Below, piece by piece: positions 44,672 to 53,665 of a stretch of 64,000 nucleotides of DNA. Origin of the DNA: Victivallales bacterium (GTDB taxonomy: Bacteria; Verrucomicrobiota; Lentisphaeria; Oligosphaerales; Oligosphaeraceae); the NCBI GenBank assembly GCA_017535315.1, contig JAFXUD010000002.1, forward strand, positions 124,001-188,000. The letters are read 5' to 3'. A model generated the notes under the pieces. The model was not told where the DNA came from, did no database searches, and saw only the letters and a list, made by a program, of their open reading frames with translations. Position 1 is the stretch's first letter. The number at the start of each line of letters is the position of its first letter. A program made the translations under genes and the position numbers.

Positions 44672-47350
44672 TTATTTATATGCCTTCATTTGTTCGCGGA
44701 CACGTGCAAGCTTTTCCTCGAACTCGGTGATTTTCGCCTTTTCGGCATCGACGATTTCCTTGGGGGCGCGTGCAACGAAGTTCTGGTTGGAAAGCTTTTT
44801 GCGGATGCTTTCTAGGTACTTGGTTATTTCGGCCTCCTGTTTTTCGAGGCGCTTCACCTCTGCATCCAGATCAATGACTCCTGCCAGCGGGATGTAGGCA
44901 GTGGCAATGGTGCTGACTGCAGTGCCGCAGGGGCCTTCGGGCTTGCAGTTCTCCTTGACCGTCAGCGTGGCGGCGGAGAGCAGCGACTTGAGCGCTGCGC
45001 TGTCGCGTGTCAGAAATTCCGCTGCCTCTTCAGTCGTGGGGGCGATGTAGATGTCCAGCGGGCTATTGGTCGCGATGTTGTAGGAGGCGCGCATGGCGCG
45101 GACAGCGCGGATGAGCTCGCACTTGGCCTCAGTGAGCTCCGCATGGGCGGCAGTCGCGCCGAAGCTGGCAAGCGTGGCGTCGTCAATCGGCTTGGGCCAC
45201 TCGGCCTTCATGATGGAATCCTCCTCGGCGACGAAGCCCATCTGGTGCGCCAGTTCATCGGTGATGAACGGCATAATCGGATGGAGCAGACGGAGGAAGG
45301 CGCCCAGGCAGTAGTCGAAGATGCGAATGATGGTGTCGCCGTTTTCAGCCTTGCCGTTAAAGGCGGGCTTGCAGGATTCCAGGTACCAGTCGCAGAACTT
45401 GTTCCAGATGAACTCGTAGATGCCCTTGCAGATTTCATCGAAGCGGAAGTTCTCCAGCCCTGTCGTCATCTCCTTGATGGTCTCGTTCAGCTCGTAGATG
45501 ATCCACTGGTCATCGGGCCTAAAGGCCTTCGGGTCGATACCGTCGAGGGTCGGCCAGCCAAGCGGGGCCTTGCCCTGGCTCAGGCGGAAACGCACCACGT
45601 TCCACAGCTTGGTGGCGAAGTTGCGCCCGATCTTGCACTTCTCGTTGCTGTAGCGGATGTCCTGCCCAATCGGTGCGATGTAGATGATGGTGAAGCGCAA
45701 AGCGTCCGCGCCATATTCCTTCACGACATCCAGCGGGTCGGGGGAGTTGTTCAGGCTCTTGGACATCTTGCGCCCCTTGTCGTCGCGGATGATGGAGGTG
45801 AAATAGACGTCCTTGAACGGGATGTCTCCCATGAACTCCATCGAGGACATAATCATGCGTGCAACCCAGAAGAAGATGATGTCGGGTCCCGTGACCAGCG
45901 TCTGCGTCGGGAAGAACTTCTTGAGCTCGATGGATTCCTTTGGCCAGTCGAAGACGGAGAAGGGCCACAGCCAGGAGCTGAACCAAGTGTCCAGCACGTC
46001 GGGGTCCTGCGTGAAGTGGTCATGGCCGCACTTCGGGCACTTTGCGGGTGTCTCACGGGCGACGACGACCTCGCCGCATTTGTCGCAGTAGTAGGCGGGG
46101 ATGCGGTGGCCCCACCAGAGCTGGCGGGAGATGCACCAGTCCTTGATGTTTTCCATCCAGTGGCGATAGGTCTTCACCCAGCGGTCGGGGTGGAACTGGA
46201 TGCGTCCCTCAAGCACGGCCTGCAGGGCAGGCTTCGCGAGGGTCTCCATCTTGAGGAACCACTGGTCGGAGAGGCGCGGCTCCACGGGGACTTTGCCGCG
46301 TTCGGAGTAACCCACCTGGTGGGTGTAGTCCTCGATTTTCTCCATCATGCCCAGTTCTTCCATCTTGGCGACGACTGCCTCGCGGCACTTGTTGCGGTCC
46401 AGTCCGACGAACGGACCCGCGTTTTCGTTCATGGTGGCGTCCTCATTCATCAGGTTGATGAACTCGAGGTTGTGGCGTAGGCCGATTTCATAGTCGTTGG
46501 GATCGTGAGCAGGGGTGATCTTGACGGCGCCAGTACCGAACTCCTTCTCGACATATTCGTCCGCAATGATGGGGATTTCGCGGTTCATGATGGGAAGGAT
46601 GACCGTCTTGCCGATCTTGTCCGTATAGCGTTCATCGGAGGGATTGACGGCGACAGCTGTATCGCCCATCATCGTCTCGGGACGGGTCGTGGCGACGACG
46701 ACATAGCCGCTGCCGTCCGCGTATGGGTAGCGGAAATGCCACAGCTTGCCCTTTTCCTCCGTGTAGATGACCTCTTCGTCGGAGATAGCGCTGCGCAGCT
46801 TCGGGCACCAGTTGACCATGCGCTTGCCTTTGTAGATGAGTCCCTTCTCATAGAGCCTGATAAAGACCTCCTGGACGGCCTTGGAGAGACCAGGGTCCAT
46901 GGTGAAGCGTTCGCGTTCCCAGTCGCAGGAGCTGCCGATGGTGCGCAACTGCCTGATGATGACGCCGCCGTACTTCTCTTTCCACTCCCAGACCTTTGCG
47001 ACGAACTCGTCGCGTGTCATGTCGTGGCGGGTCAGGTTGTGCTCCTTTTTGAGGGCGGCCTCCACTTTCGCCTGGGTGGCGATGCCCGCGTGGTCGGTGC
47101 CAGGCACCCAGCAGACTTCGCGCCCGCGCAGGCGCTCAAAACGGAGCAGGATGTCCTGCAAGGTGTTGTTCAGAACATGCCCAAGGGTCAGGATGCCAGT
47201 TACGTTGGGCGGTGGAATGACTATCGTGTATGGTATCTTGCCCGATTCTGGGTTCGCATGGAAATAGCCTCGCTCCTCCCAGATCTTGTACCACTTGGAT
47301 TCCACTTCGGATGGCTCGTATGCCTTGGATAATGCTTGTTCGTCGCTCAT
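44672..47350 (-). CDS. valS: Valine--tRNA ligase
   Basis: ValRS charges tRNA-Val and edits threonine errors. The 892-residue class I enzyme has PPNVTGILTLGHVLNNTLQD (HIGH region written GHVL) near residue 47, the editing domain (TTRPETMMGDTAVAVNP), GRKMSKSLNNSPDP as the KMSKS loop, an anticodon-binding region, and the C-terminal coiled coil (about 830-890). It heads the strand block with the NifU-like and ilvN genes. A long open frame on the opposite strand (45143-46480) is a by-product of codon bias. Confidence 0.97.
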   Translation of the reverse strand: MSDEQALSKAYEPSEVESKWYKIWEERGYFHANPESGKIPYTIVIPPPNVTGILTLGHVLNNTLQDILLRFERLRGREVCWVPGTDHAGIATQAKVEAALKKEHNLTRHDMTRDEFVAKVWEWKEKYGGVIIRQLRTIGSSCDWERERFTMDPGLSKAVQEVFIRLYEKGLIYKGKRMVNWCPKLRSAISDEEVIYTEEKGKLWHFRYPYADGSGYVVVATTRPETMMGDTAVAVNPSDERYTDKIGKTVILPIMNREIPIIADEYVEKEFGTGAVKITPAHDPNDYEIGLRHNLEFINLMNEDATMNENAGPFVGLDRNKCREAVVAKMEELGMMEKIEDYTHQVGYSERGKVPVEPRLSDQWFLKMETLAKPALQAVLEGRIQFHPDRWVKTYRHWMENIKDWCISRQLWWGHRIPAYYCDKCGEVVVARETPAKCPKCGHDHFTQDPDVLDTWFSSWLWPFSVFDWPKESIELKKFFPTQTLVTGPDIIFFWVARMIMSSMEFMGDIPFKDVYFTSIIRDDKGRKMSKSLNNSPDPLDVVKEYGADALRFTIIYIAPIGQDIRYSNEKCKIGRNFATKLWNVVRFRLSQGKAPLGWPTLDGIDPKAFRPDDQWIIYELNETIKEMTTGLENFRFDEICKGIYEFIWNKFCDWYLESCKPAFNGKAENGDTIIRIFDYCLGAFLRLLHPIMPFITDELAHQMGFVAEEDSIMKAEWPKPIDDATLASFGATAAHAELTEAKCELIRAVRAMRASYNIATNSPLDIYIAPTTEEAAEFLTRDSAALKSLLSAATLTVKENCKPEGPCGTAVSTIATAYIPLAGVIDLDAEVKRLEKQEAEITKYLESIRKKLSNQNFVARAPKEIVDAEKAKITEFEEKLARVREQMKAYK

Positions 47351-47492
47351 TGTCTATGCCTTTATGTTGTTGCGGCTCCAGAATGGGCCGATTACTCCTC
47401 TAGTATAATTTAATGCATAAGCGGACAATCGCAAGGAGGATAGCCCATAATTCGTTGTTTCTTGAGGTTTTTGGGTAATCCTTCACCGATGA

Positions 47493-47606
47493 ATAATTAG
47501 CAATTAGCAATTGACAATTAGCAATTGGAACTATTCAACCATGGAGAACAGCATTCACTCCCTTATTTGCTGCTCGATCTAATTGCTAATTACTAATTGC
47601 TAATTC
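47493..47606. repeat. AATTAGC heptamer inverted array with long loop
   Basis: Left arm AATTAGCAATTAGCAATTGA and onward (47493-47528), unique loop of about 50 bp, right arm TAATTGCTAATTACTAATTG and onward (47580-47606). It lies between the kinase stop (47647) and the valS start. Confidence 0.88.
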
Positions 47607-47646
47607 AATCGATATAGCGTATGGATAGGAGCCGCTTGCGAAACGA

Positions 47647-49278
47647 CTACTTTTTCTTGTCGTAGATATAGATGTGCTTGAGAGAGGCCATCGGCGTGGT
47701 CGTCAGCTGGACGGTGAAAAAGGTGGTGGTCATGGCGGTGGTACGGACCATGCAGACCAGTTCGTCCTCGATGTACAGCACAATTCCCTTTGGGAGCAGT
47801 TCGCAGTGAAACGATAGCCAGTCATTGCCTTTTTTCGGCTGGATATCCTCGATGATATGTTCACTGCCATTGACATTGAAGACAAAGCTGTTTTTCTTGG
47901 TGGCGAGCAAATAGTTCCATTTCAGAATAGAGTGATTGTTGGAGTCATCGGAAAATTCGAAGAGCATTTCTCCAGTCACAGGATGCCTTGCGGAGAAGTC
48001 TAGGCATTGGCCAGGATGGATGGGGCGCAGAAGCCGTATGGGCTGCGTCGGCTGCAGGGAGGTCATCACCATGGGCTTGTCCTCGATGTTGTATTGTGAG
48101 ACCTGCCAGGTCGAGCGCTCCCCTGTCCAGTAGCCCATGGAACTACTCAGGGAAATCATACGGACCTTGAAATACTTGTTATGGATATACCTGTACGTGA
48201 GAGAAAAAGCGGCAAGCAGGATGACGGCAAAGGTTAAAATATTGACTTTTTTCCAGAAGCTGGCGCGTTTTTGCGCCCAGGAGGTTGCCTTTTGACTGGG
48301 GAGCCTTTCCAGTGCCTGCTTCAGGTCGTCGAGTAGCTCTGGATAGCTCTGATAGCGTTCGTCGGGCATCAGCCTGCCCATTTTCGCGATGATCTGGGAG
48401 AATCTGCTGGAGACTTTGGCACCCGCCTCCAGGGGAGTTGGGATGTCATGTTCCATCTTGTAGTTCATCAGGCTTTCACGGTCATTGAACTGGAAGGGAG
48501 GCTTGCCTGTGAGCATGAAAATGGCGGTGCCTGCAAGAGCATAGATGTCTGAACGGAAGTCCGTTTCATCGGGAGTGCAGCACTGTTCAGGGGCCATGTA
48601 GTTTGGCGACCCCATCGCGCTTCCGCCATTAGAACCATCTTTGTTTTTCTCCTTTTCTGGCGTTGTATGCCTTGCGATGCCGAAGTCACAGATTTTTATG
48701 CGGGTCTCTGGAAGCTCGAAAATCTGCTGGAGAGAAAGACCCTCGATGGGGACTTCGGTATAGACAAGCACATTGTCTGGCTTCATGTCGCGGTGGATGA
48801 ACTTTTTGCTGTGGATGTACATCAGGCCGTCAACCACGCTGATGAGTATCCTGATGACAAGCTCTTCGGGTATTTTCTTGAATCGGGTGACCAGATCCCG
48901 AATGCTTGTATGGCCAGGAATGTACTCCATGATGATGTAAACATTCTTGTCATCCTGCTGGAGACCATAGATGCCCACGATGTTCGGGTGGTTGAGAGCC
49001 GCCATCGTGATGGCTTCCTTCGCAAGCCAGTTGCCATACTCCTCGTTTTGGGCATCAACCTTCAGGCTTTTGATGGCGACAAGCCTGTTTAGCTTTTGCT
49101 GGCGTGCAAGAAAGACCATGCCCATTCCGCCATGGCCAAGTTCGGAGATGAGTTCATAACCATCCAGGTGGATGTTGCGACTCTGCGCAGACAACGGGGC
49201 GCCTGCAAAGACAACGCCCTCTGTATCGACAGGGAGAACAGAGGTGGCGCTTAACTCTTCCTTGGTTTCTTTTGCCAC
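47647..49278 (-). CDS. Hanks-type Ser/Thr protein kinase, membrane-anchored
   Basis: A 543-residue protein. Kinase domain 41-325: glycine loop ELGHGGMGMVFLA, K70, catalytic HRDMKPDNV (D164), DFGIARH (198-204), APEQC (229-233), and a late RxxxPxxR-like KMGRLMPDERYQSYPE. One membrane helix at about 345-362. The C-terminal 180 residues, presumably periplasmic, are beta-rich (LSFHCELLPKGIVLYIEDELV) and recall concanavalin-like folds; a sugar or wall ligand could be sensed. No partner phosphatase or target is nearby. Confidence 0.93.
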   Translation of the reverse strand: MAKETKEELSATSVLPVDTEGVVFAGAPLSAQSRNIHLDGYELISELGHGGMGMVFLARQQKLNRLVAIKSLKVDAQNEEYGNWLAKEAITMAALNHPNIVGIYGLQQDDKNVYIIMEYIPGHTSIRDLVTRFKKIPEELVIRILISVVDGLMYIHSKKFIHRDMKPDNVLVYTEVPIEGLSLQQIFELPETRIKICDFGIARHTTPEKEKNKDGSNGGSAMGSPNYMAPEQCCTPDETDFRSDIYALAGTAIFMLTGKPPFQFNDRESLMNYKMEHDIPTPLEAGAKVSSRFSQIIAKMGRLMPDERYQSYPELLDDLKQALERLPSQKATSWAQKRASFWKKVNILTFAVILLAAFSLTYRYIHNKYFKVRMISLSSSMGYWTGERSTWQVSQYNIEDKPMVMTSLQPTQPIRLLRPIHPGQCLDFSARHPVTGEMLFEFSDDSNNHSILKWNYLLATKKNSFVFNVNGSEHIIEDIQPKKGNDWLSFHCELLPKGIVLYIEDELVCMVRTTAMTTTFFTVQLTTTPMASLKHIYIYDKKK

Positions 49279-49441
49279 GTTCTATTCTCCTGTTTCAGTT
49301 TAACTACATTCTCGCAATAATATATTATTTCAAATAAATTATACTCCCAAAAACATCCATGACAAGTACCTTACGCATAAGATTTTTGGAGAGGTAGTTT
49401 GCGTTTTTTGCATTTATCCCTCTGTCAGTCGGCATTTAAGC

Positions 49442-49478
49442 GAAAGGGAGGGCCACGTAAAACGCAGCCCTCCCTTTC
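49442..49478 (-). terminator. Hairpin terminator after the MetY-like gene
   Basis: GAAAGGGAGGGC (49442-49453) pairs with GCCCTCCCTTTC (49467-49478). It lies just past the stop of the MetY-like gene on the minus strand; a weak T-rich stretch follows. A good intrinsic terminator or bidirectional barrier. Confidence 0.7.
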
Positions 49479-49514
49479 ACTTCTAACTCTAGAGGTAAAC
49501 TCTAAATAAACTCT

Positions 49515-50777
49515 CTAGATGGCGGAGAAGCCTAGCTCTAGGTCGGCAAGGATGTCGTTGACGTCCTCCAGGCCGACGGAGAGACGCACCATGCCTGCCT
49601 CAATGCCAGCGGCAACGAGCTGTTCATCGGTGAGCTGTCGGTGCGTCTCGCTGGCTGGATGAAGCACGCAGGTGCGGATGTCGGCGACATGAACCTCGTT
49701 GGAGGCCAGCTTCAGCGAGTTCATGAACTTCATCGCGGCGGCCCGTCCGCCTTTGATGACCATGGAAATCACGCCGCTGCAGCCCTTGAGGTACTTTTGC
49801 GCCAGCGCATGGCACGGGTCGCTCTCCAGGCCAGGGTAGATCACGCGCTCGATCTTCGGGCACTTTTCCAGATACTTAGCGACCGTCAGTGCGTTCTCGC
49901 AGTATTGCTTCATGCGGACGGCGAGTGTCTCCAAACCAAGATTCAAGAGGAACGCGGAGTGTGCCGCTGGATAGCAGCCGAAGTCGCGCATGAGCTGCAT
50001 CCGCGCCTTGATGATGTACGCCATCTTGCCGTAGGTCTTGGTATATGAGATGCCATGGTACGACTCGTCTGGCTCGGTGATGCCAGGGAAGTTGCCGCTT
50101 TCCCAGTCGAACTTCCCGCTATCCACAATCACGCCTCCGCCCTGCACCGCATGGCCGTCCATGTACTTGGTGGTGGAATGCACCACGATGTCTGCGCCGA
50201 AGTCGAAAGGCTTGCAGAGGATTGGTGTTGCGAAGGTGTTGTCCACAATCAATGGTACATGGTGTTTGTGCGCGGCTTTGGCGAAGCGCTCGAAGTCGAA
50301 GACGGTGAGCGCAGGGTTTGCCAGGGTTTCGCCGAAGACGGCCTTGGTGTTCGGCTTGAACGCCTTGTCGAGTTCCTCCTCGGTGGCGTTGCGGTCCACG
50401 AAGATGCATTCGATACCCAGGCGTTTCAGGGTGAACGAGAAGAGGTTCACAGTTCCGCCGTAGATTTCGGTCGCGCTGATGAAGCTGTCGCCTGCGCTAC
50501 ACAGGTTCAGAATGGAAAGTAGCGATGCAGCCTGGCCTGAGGAGGTGCACATCGCCCCTACGCCGCCTTCCAGCGCGGCGATCTTCTCCTCTACCGCCAT
50601 CACCGTGGGGTTGGCAAAGCGTGAATAAATCAGCGAGCGCGTCGGGTCATCGAAAACGGCGGCGACCTCCTCGGTGCTGTCATAGACATACGTGGTGCTC
50701 TGGACAATCGGGACCACGCGGGGCTCGGAGTTTTTGGGCGTGTAGCCTGCGTGAAGACATTTGGTTGCATCTTGCAT
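49515..50777 (-). CDS. O-acetylhomoserine sulfhydrylase-like PLP enzyme
   Basis: A 420-residue Cys/Met-metabolism PLP enzyme. SRFANPTVMAVEEKIAALEGG, TSSGQAASLLSILNL, and VVHSTTKYMDGH with the Schiff-base Lys (about 205) are present; ACSSG- and GD-type substrate loops are family-like. The size and GYTPKNSEPRVVPIVQSTTYVY start suit MetY, which makes homocysteine directly from O-acetylhomoserine and sulfide. Methionine gamma-lyase and MetZ cannot be excluded. It stands alone; no met genes adjoin. Confidence 0.85.
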   Translation of the reverse strand: MQDATKCLHAGYTPKNSEPRVVPIVQSTTYVYDSTEEVAAVFDDPTRSLIYSRFANPTVMAVEEKIAALEGGVGAMCTSSGQAASLLSILNLCSAGDSFISATEIYGGTVNLFSFTLKRLGIECIFVDRNATEEELDKAFKPNTKAVFGETLANPALTVFDFERFAKAAHKHHVPLIVDNTFATPILCKPFDFGADIVVHSTTKYMDGHAVQGGGVIVDSGKFDWESGNFPGITEPDESYHGISYTKTYGKMAYIIKARMQLMRDFGCYPAAHSAFLLNLGLETLAVRMKQYCENALTVAKYLEKCPKIERVIYPGLESDPCHALAQKYLKGCSGVISMVIKGGRAAAMKFMNSLKLASNEVHVADIRTCVLHPASETHRQLTDEQLVAAGIEAGMVRLSVGLEDVNDILADLELGFSAI

Positions 50778-50989
50778 TATGGGACTCCTAAAAATAAAAT
50801 AGAAAGTGACTATTCAGAACCTCAGATGGGGTTCGCGTTTGTTGGTTAAGAATACTCTTAAGATAATGCCGCAATAGTATTCTGCCACTTGACATCGGAA
50901 AAAAACTGGCGAAACCGTCATGAACAGCCTGAACAAGGGGGACGAGTATGTCCCTTGCGTCGTTTAGGCCCTTGTATTGTGGACAAAAC

Positions 50990-51022
50990 AAAGCCCTGGC
51001 ACCATGAAGAAGCCAGGGCTTT
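50990..51022 (-). terminator. Rho-independent terminator of the alternative sigma gene
   Basis: AAAGCCCTGGC (50990-51000) pairs with GCCAGGGCTTT (51012-51022), 11-nt loop; on the minus strand it is followed by a T-rich stretch (TTTGTTTTGT). It lies 21 bp past the sigma stop at 51043. Confidence 0.9.
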
Positions 51023-51042
51023 GCCGTTTTGGGGTGTGGTTT

Positions 51043-51894
51043 TTATGCCACAGTGTTCGGGTTACAGAGCATGATTTGCAGCTGAACGAGGCCAGTTGTC
51101 ACGATACGGCGTACTGTCTCGATGGAGAGGTGGAGTTTTTCACCCATATCCTTCAGGGTTTGAGGGTCTTTTCCATCGAGTCCGAATCGCATGACGATGG
51201 CGTCTTTTGTCCTATCGTCAAGCTTGGAGAGGCTATCGTAAAGAAAACGCATGATTTCTTTACGATAGATTTCCTCGCGGAAATCACAGCCACACTCGTC
51301 GTTTTCATACTTTTCCAGAATGGTGGTGCTGTTTCGAGAATTGATTTTCTCATCCAGGCTGCGAACAGTTATGACACCATTGCGGTTGTCCTGGATGTAC
51401 TTATTTGAGAATCCAGTGATCTGGTGAAGTTCCTGATCTGTGGCTTTACGGCCGTGTTCGAGTTCGAAATTTTTGCTTTCATTTTGAAGTTGCTTGATGC
51501 GACGCCTTCTTGATTTGGAAGGCCTGAATGCGCTTGAAAAACGATTGCAGGCATCGGTGATGCTGCCCGTTATATCTTTGCGCGCGTAGGAGACAAGTCT
51601 AACCTCCTTTTGAGGATCGAAGTGCTTGATGGCCTTCAAGGCACCTTGGGTGCCTTCCCCGATGAGGTCGTTAATGTCCATGTATGGACAAAGTGTGACG
51701 TAGTAGAAGGCAAGAGAGTGAACAAGAGGCAAGATCGATTCGCAGAGAGTCCTGGTCGCATCGTCTTTGTCTTTTACGGTGCTGGCGTCAGAGTTGATGA
51801 CGGCAAAAAGTTCCTTCTCCTTGGATGGAGTGAGCTTAAGTGCCTTGAAACGCATTTTGTTTTTTGAAAGAGCAGTTTTTTTGTGTTTGGCCAT
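51043..51894 (-). CDS. Sigma-70 family factor, divergent
   Basis: A 283-residue RNA polymerase sigma factor. Region 2 reads MDINDLIGEGTQGALKAIKHFDPQK, recognisable as the core-binding and melting part, but the expected YAxWWIRQAI of regions 2.3-2.4 is VRLVSYARKDITGSITDACN, so it should read an unusual -10. Region 3 includes GRKATDQELHQITGFS. Region 4 has MRFGLDGKDPQTLKDMGEKL and the HTH LSIETVRRIV. ATG 51894 follows AAGGGAAACGTC. The leader (51895-52100) can form several hairpins. Regulon unknown. Confidence 0.88.
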   Translation of the reverse strand: MAKHKKTALSKNKMRFKALKLTPSKEKELFAVINSDASTVKDKDDATRTLCESILPLVHSLAFYYVTLCPYMDINDLIGEGTQGALKAIKHFDPQKEVRLVSYARKDITGSITDACNRFSSAFRPSKSRRRRIKQLQNESKNFELEHGRKATDQELHQITGFSNKYIQDNRNGVITVRSLDEKINSRNSTTILEKYENDECGCDFREEIYRKEIMRFLYDSLSKLDDRTKDAIVMRFGLDGKDPQTLKDMGEKLHLSIETVRRIVTTGLVQLQIMLCNPNTVA

Positions 51895-51940
51895 GACGTT
51901 TCCCTTTTTTAGTTTGTTTTTTACACATAACGATCTAACT

Positions 51941-52083
51941 TTACACAACCAAGTTGTGTAGCCTTGGCTTGTGTTTTCCTTGCAATAGGTTCCGCTGCTC
52001 GCGGAACGTTTCTCCTTCCCAAACGACTAGGCCAATAAAAAATGAACAATGCTTTTAGTACACCTCCTTTGGGTGCCTCGCAC
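51941..52083 (-). promoter_or_regulatory. Structured leader of the divergent sigma gene
   Basis: Read on the minus strand, the leader contains GGGTGC-GAG-GCACCC (52069-52083), GTTCCGC-GAGCA-GCGGAAC (near 51989-52007) and ACACAAC-TTG-GTTGTGT (about 51942-51958). AAAGGAGGTG follows the first hairpin without an ATG at normal distance. The arrangement suggests regulated expression, but I cannot match it to a known leader. Confidence 0.45.
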
Positions 52084-52214
52084 CCGATTGCTGAATGATT
52101 GTTTTTACACCCTGGAATCAGAGTGTCTCGGTTGATGAGATTATCCTGAAGCCCCCCTCAGAATAATAACAGATAGCTGGATATTTGGGTTATTCTACGA
52201 TGAACAAAGAAAAA

Positions 52215-52412
52215 ACTAGGGCTAGACAAATTAGTGCTCTGTTTCAATTGAAAACCAACATAGCCGCGCATTTTTCGGCTGTTTTCTTGTGAGTTGCTTC
52301 TTACATAGGAAACTATGCGCGGCGCAACTCGCAAACAAACCTCTCGAAAACTCCATCTGCTCTGTTGGGTTTCAATTGAAACAAAGCACTAGTGCTAAAC
52401 AAAAAAGCACTA
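52215..52412. repeat. About 200-bp inverted-repeat element with CTAG ends
   Basis: Arms of 45-50 bp: the left has CTAGGGCTAGACAAATTAGT then GCTCTGTTTCAATTGAAAAC; the right is its imperfect reverse complement ending AAGCACTAG. An inner pair CATAGCCGCGCAT/ACTATGCGCGGCG and GAGTTGC/GCAACTC makes it nested. The right-end CTA (52410-52412) is the TAG stop codon of the neighbouring sigma gene. A half copy lies at 56451-56489. Confidence 0.8.
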
Positions 52413-53216
52413 GTCCGTCATCATCTGCTTCAGCTTCTGCAAAGCGGAGTTCTGAAGCTGTCTGACGCGTTCCCGTGTTCGCCCAATGGCCCTGCTGACC
52501 TCGTCCAGGGTCATGGGAGGCTGTCCGTCAAGCCCGAAACGCTTGACGATGATCTCCCGCTCACGACTGTCCAGAACATCGGTCATGGACTGGATTTGAG
52601 TGGAAAGCTCCTGGTTGATGGCGACCGTGTCTGGCGAGGCTGCCGTGGGGTCTGCGATGATTTCCGAGAAGACGCTGTCTTCCCCGTTTCGTATCTCACC
52701 ATCCAGGTAGATCGTGGTCGTCAATCCATTTTTGGCGTTTGCCACCATGCGTGGAGTGATGTTGAGCTTTTCCGCGATTTCGGATTCAGTCGGTTCCCGC
52801 CCCAATTCAGCGGAAAGAGTGCGTCTTGCCGCTCTGACATGCAAAGCCTTGATGTGGTTTTGCGTGGGGATGCGAACGATTGGCGACTGGTTGTAGATGG
52901 CTCGCCGCATGTACTGCTTGATCCACCAGGCTGCATAGCTGCTGAGCTTGGCGCCTTTGCTGGGATCAAACATACCAACGGCCTTAATCAGCCCTAGATT
53001 GCCTTCGGAGATTAGGTCGATAAGAGGCACACCATGCCCCTTGAAATCATGCGCGATTTTCACAACCAACCGCAAGTTGGATTTGATGAGCTTGTTTTTA
53101 GCCTCTTCATCGCCTGCCTGTGCCTTTTGGGCCAGACTGGCTTCCTCTTCCCTGGTTAAAAGCCCATACTGGGAAATGCCTTCCATGTAAATTTTGAGAT
53201 TATCCGTGTCTTCCAT
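52410..53216 (-). CDS. Sigma-70 family factor, group 1/2 type
   Basis: A 268-residue sigma factor with regions 1.2 (TDNLKIYMEGISQYGLLTREEE), 2 (NLRLVVKIAHDFKGHGVPLIDLI, SSYAAWWIKQYMRRAI), 3 (GREPTESEIAEKLNITPRMV) and 4 (MTLDEVSRAIGRTRERVRQLQNSAL). The intact WWIKQ and RERVRQ elements predict recognition of standard sigma-70-like promoters. It lacks the long region 1.1 of a housekeeping factor and is the size of RpoS or a group 2 factor. TAG stop lies in the repeat at 52410. The upstream region is shared with divergent dapB and filled by a heptamer hairpin. Confidence 0.93.
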   Translation of the reverse strand: MEDTDNLKIYMEGISQYGLLTREEEASLAQKAQAGDEEAKNKLIKSNLRLVVKIAHDFKGHGVPLIDLISEGNLGLIKAVGMFDPSKGAKLSSYAAWWIKQYMRRAIYNQSPIVRIPTQNHIKALHVRAARRTLSAELGREPTESEIAEKLNITPRMVANAKNGLTTTIYLDGEIRNGEDSVFSEIIADPTAASPDTVAINQELSTQIQSMTDVLDSREREIIVKRFGLDGQPPMTLDEVSRAIGRTRERVRQLQNSALQKLKQMMTD

Positions 53217-53330
53217 AGTGAATTCCTCCTCTACTATATCATACTCCTATTTTTTGATATTTCAAGTCGCTTTGTTACTTTTTTCGTTTTTACCTTTTTT
53301 CTTCTTCTTTTTTTCTATGTCCTGCAGGAC

Positions 53331-53535
53331 GTGAGACGATGGACTCGGGACGATGGACTCGGGACGGTGGACTCGGGACGGTGGACTCGGGACGGTGGAC
53401 TCGGGACGGTGGACATAAGACATTCCGTTCCGCGTCCCACGTCCCACGTCCCGCGTCCCATGTCCCGCGTCCCATGTCCCGCGTCCCATGTCCCGCGTCC
53501 CATGTCCCACGTCCCGCGTCCCACGTCCCATGTCT
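53331..53535. repeat. GGACTCG/GGACGGT and GTCCCRY heptamer inverted array
   Basis: Left arm: 14-mers GGACTCGGGACGGT, about five copies. Loop about CATAAGACATTCCGTTCC. Right arm: GTCCCAC/GTCCCGC/GTCCCAT 7-mers, about seventeen copies. It sits between the divergent sigma and dapB genes. The right arm is much longer than the left. Confidence 0.92.
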
Positions 53536-53665
53536 AGTGTCCCGTAACGAAAAATATGTGTCATCGGAGAGAGATTTCACATCATTTGTCATTTTTTTTC
53601 CAAAAAAAGTAGTGTATATTAAAACAGGTCATATCTTCATTTAGAATAAAATAAGGAAAACACAA

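Noticed and set aside
45143-46480. 445-codon open frame antisense to valS
   Set aside because: Mirror of the biased codon use of valS; the product has no recognisable domain and valS is certain.
49279-49514. Hidden small gene between the kinase and the MetY-like gene
   Set aside because: Only the 49442-49478 hairpin and AT-rich sequence are present; no supported frame.
51960-52080. Leader peptide on the minus strand starting TTG after AGGAGGTG
   Set aside because: The gap from AGGAGG to TTG is about 13 nt and there is no ATG; the 41-codon frame has no distinctive content. Reported only as leader structure.
53331-53535. CRISPR or coding tandem repeat
   Set aside because: Pure 7-mer arrays with no spacers; open frames in them give low-complexity peptides (MGRGTWDAGH type) in all frames and have no ribosome site.
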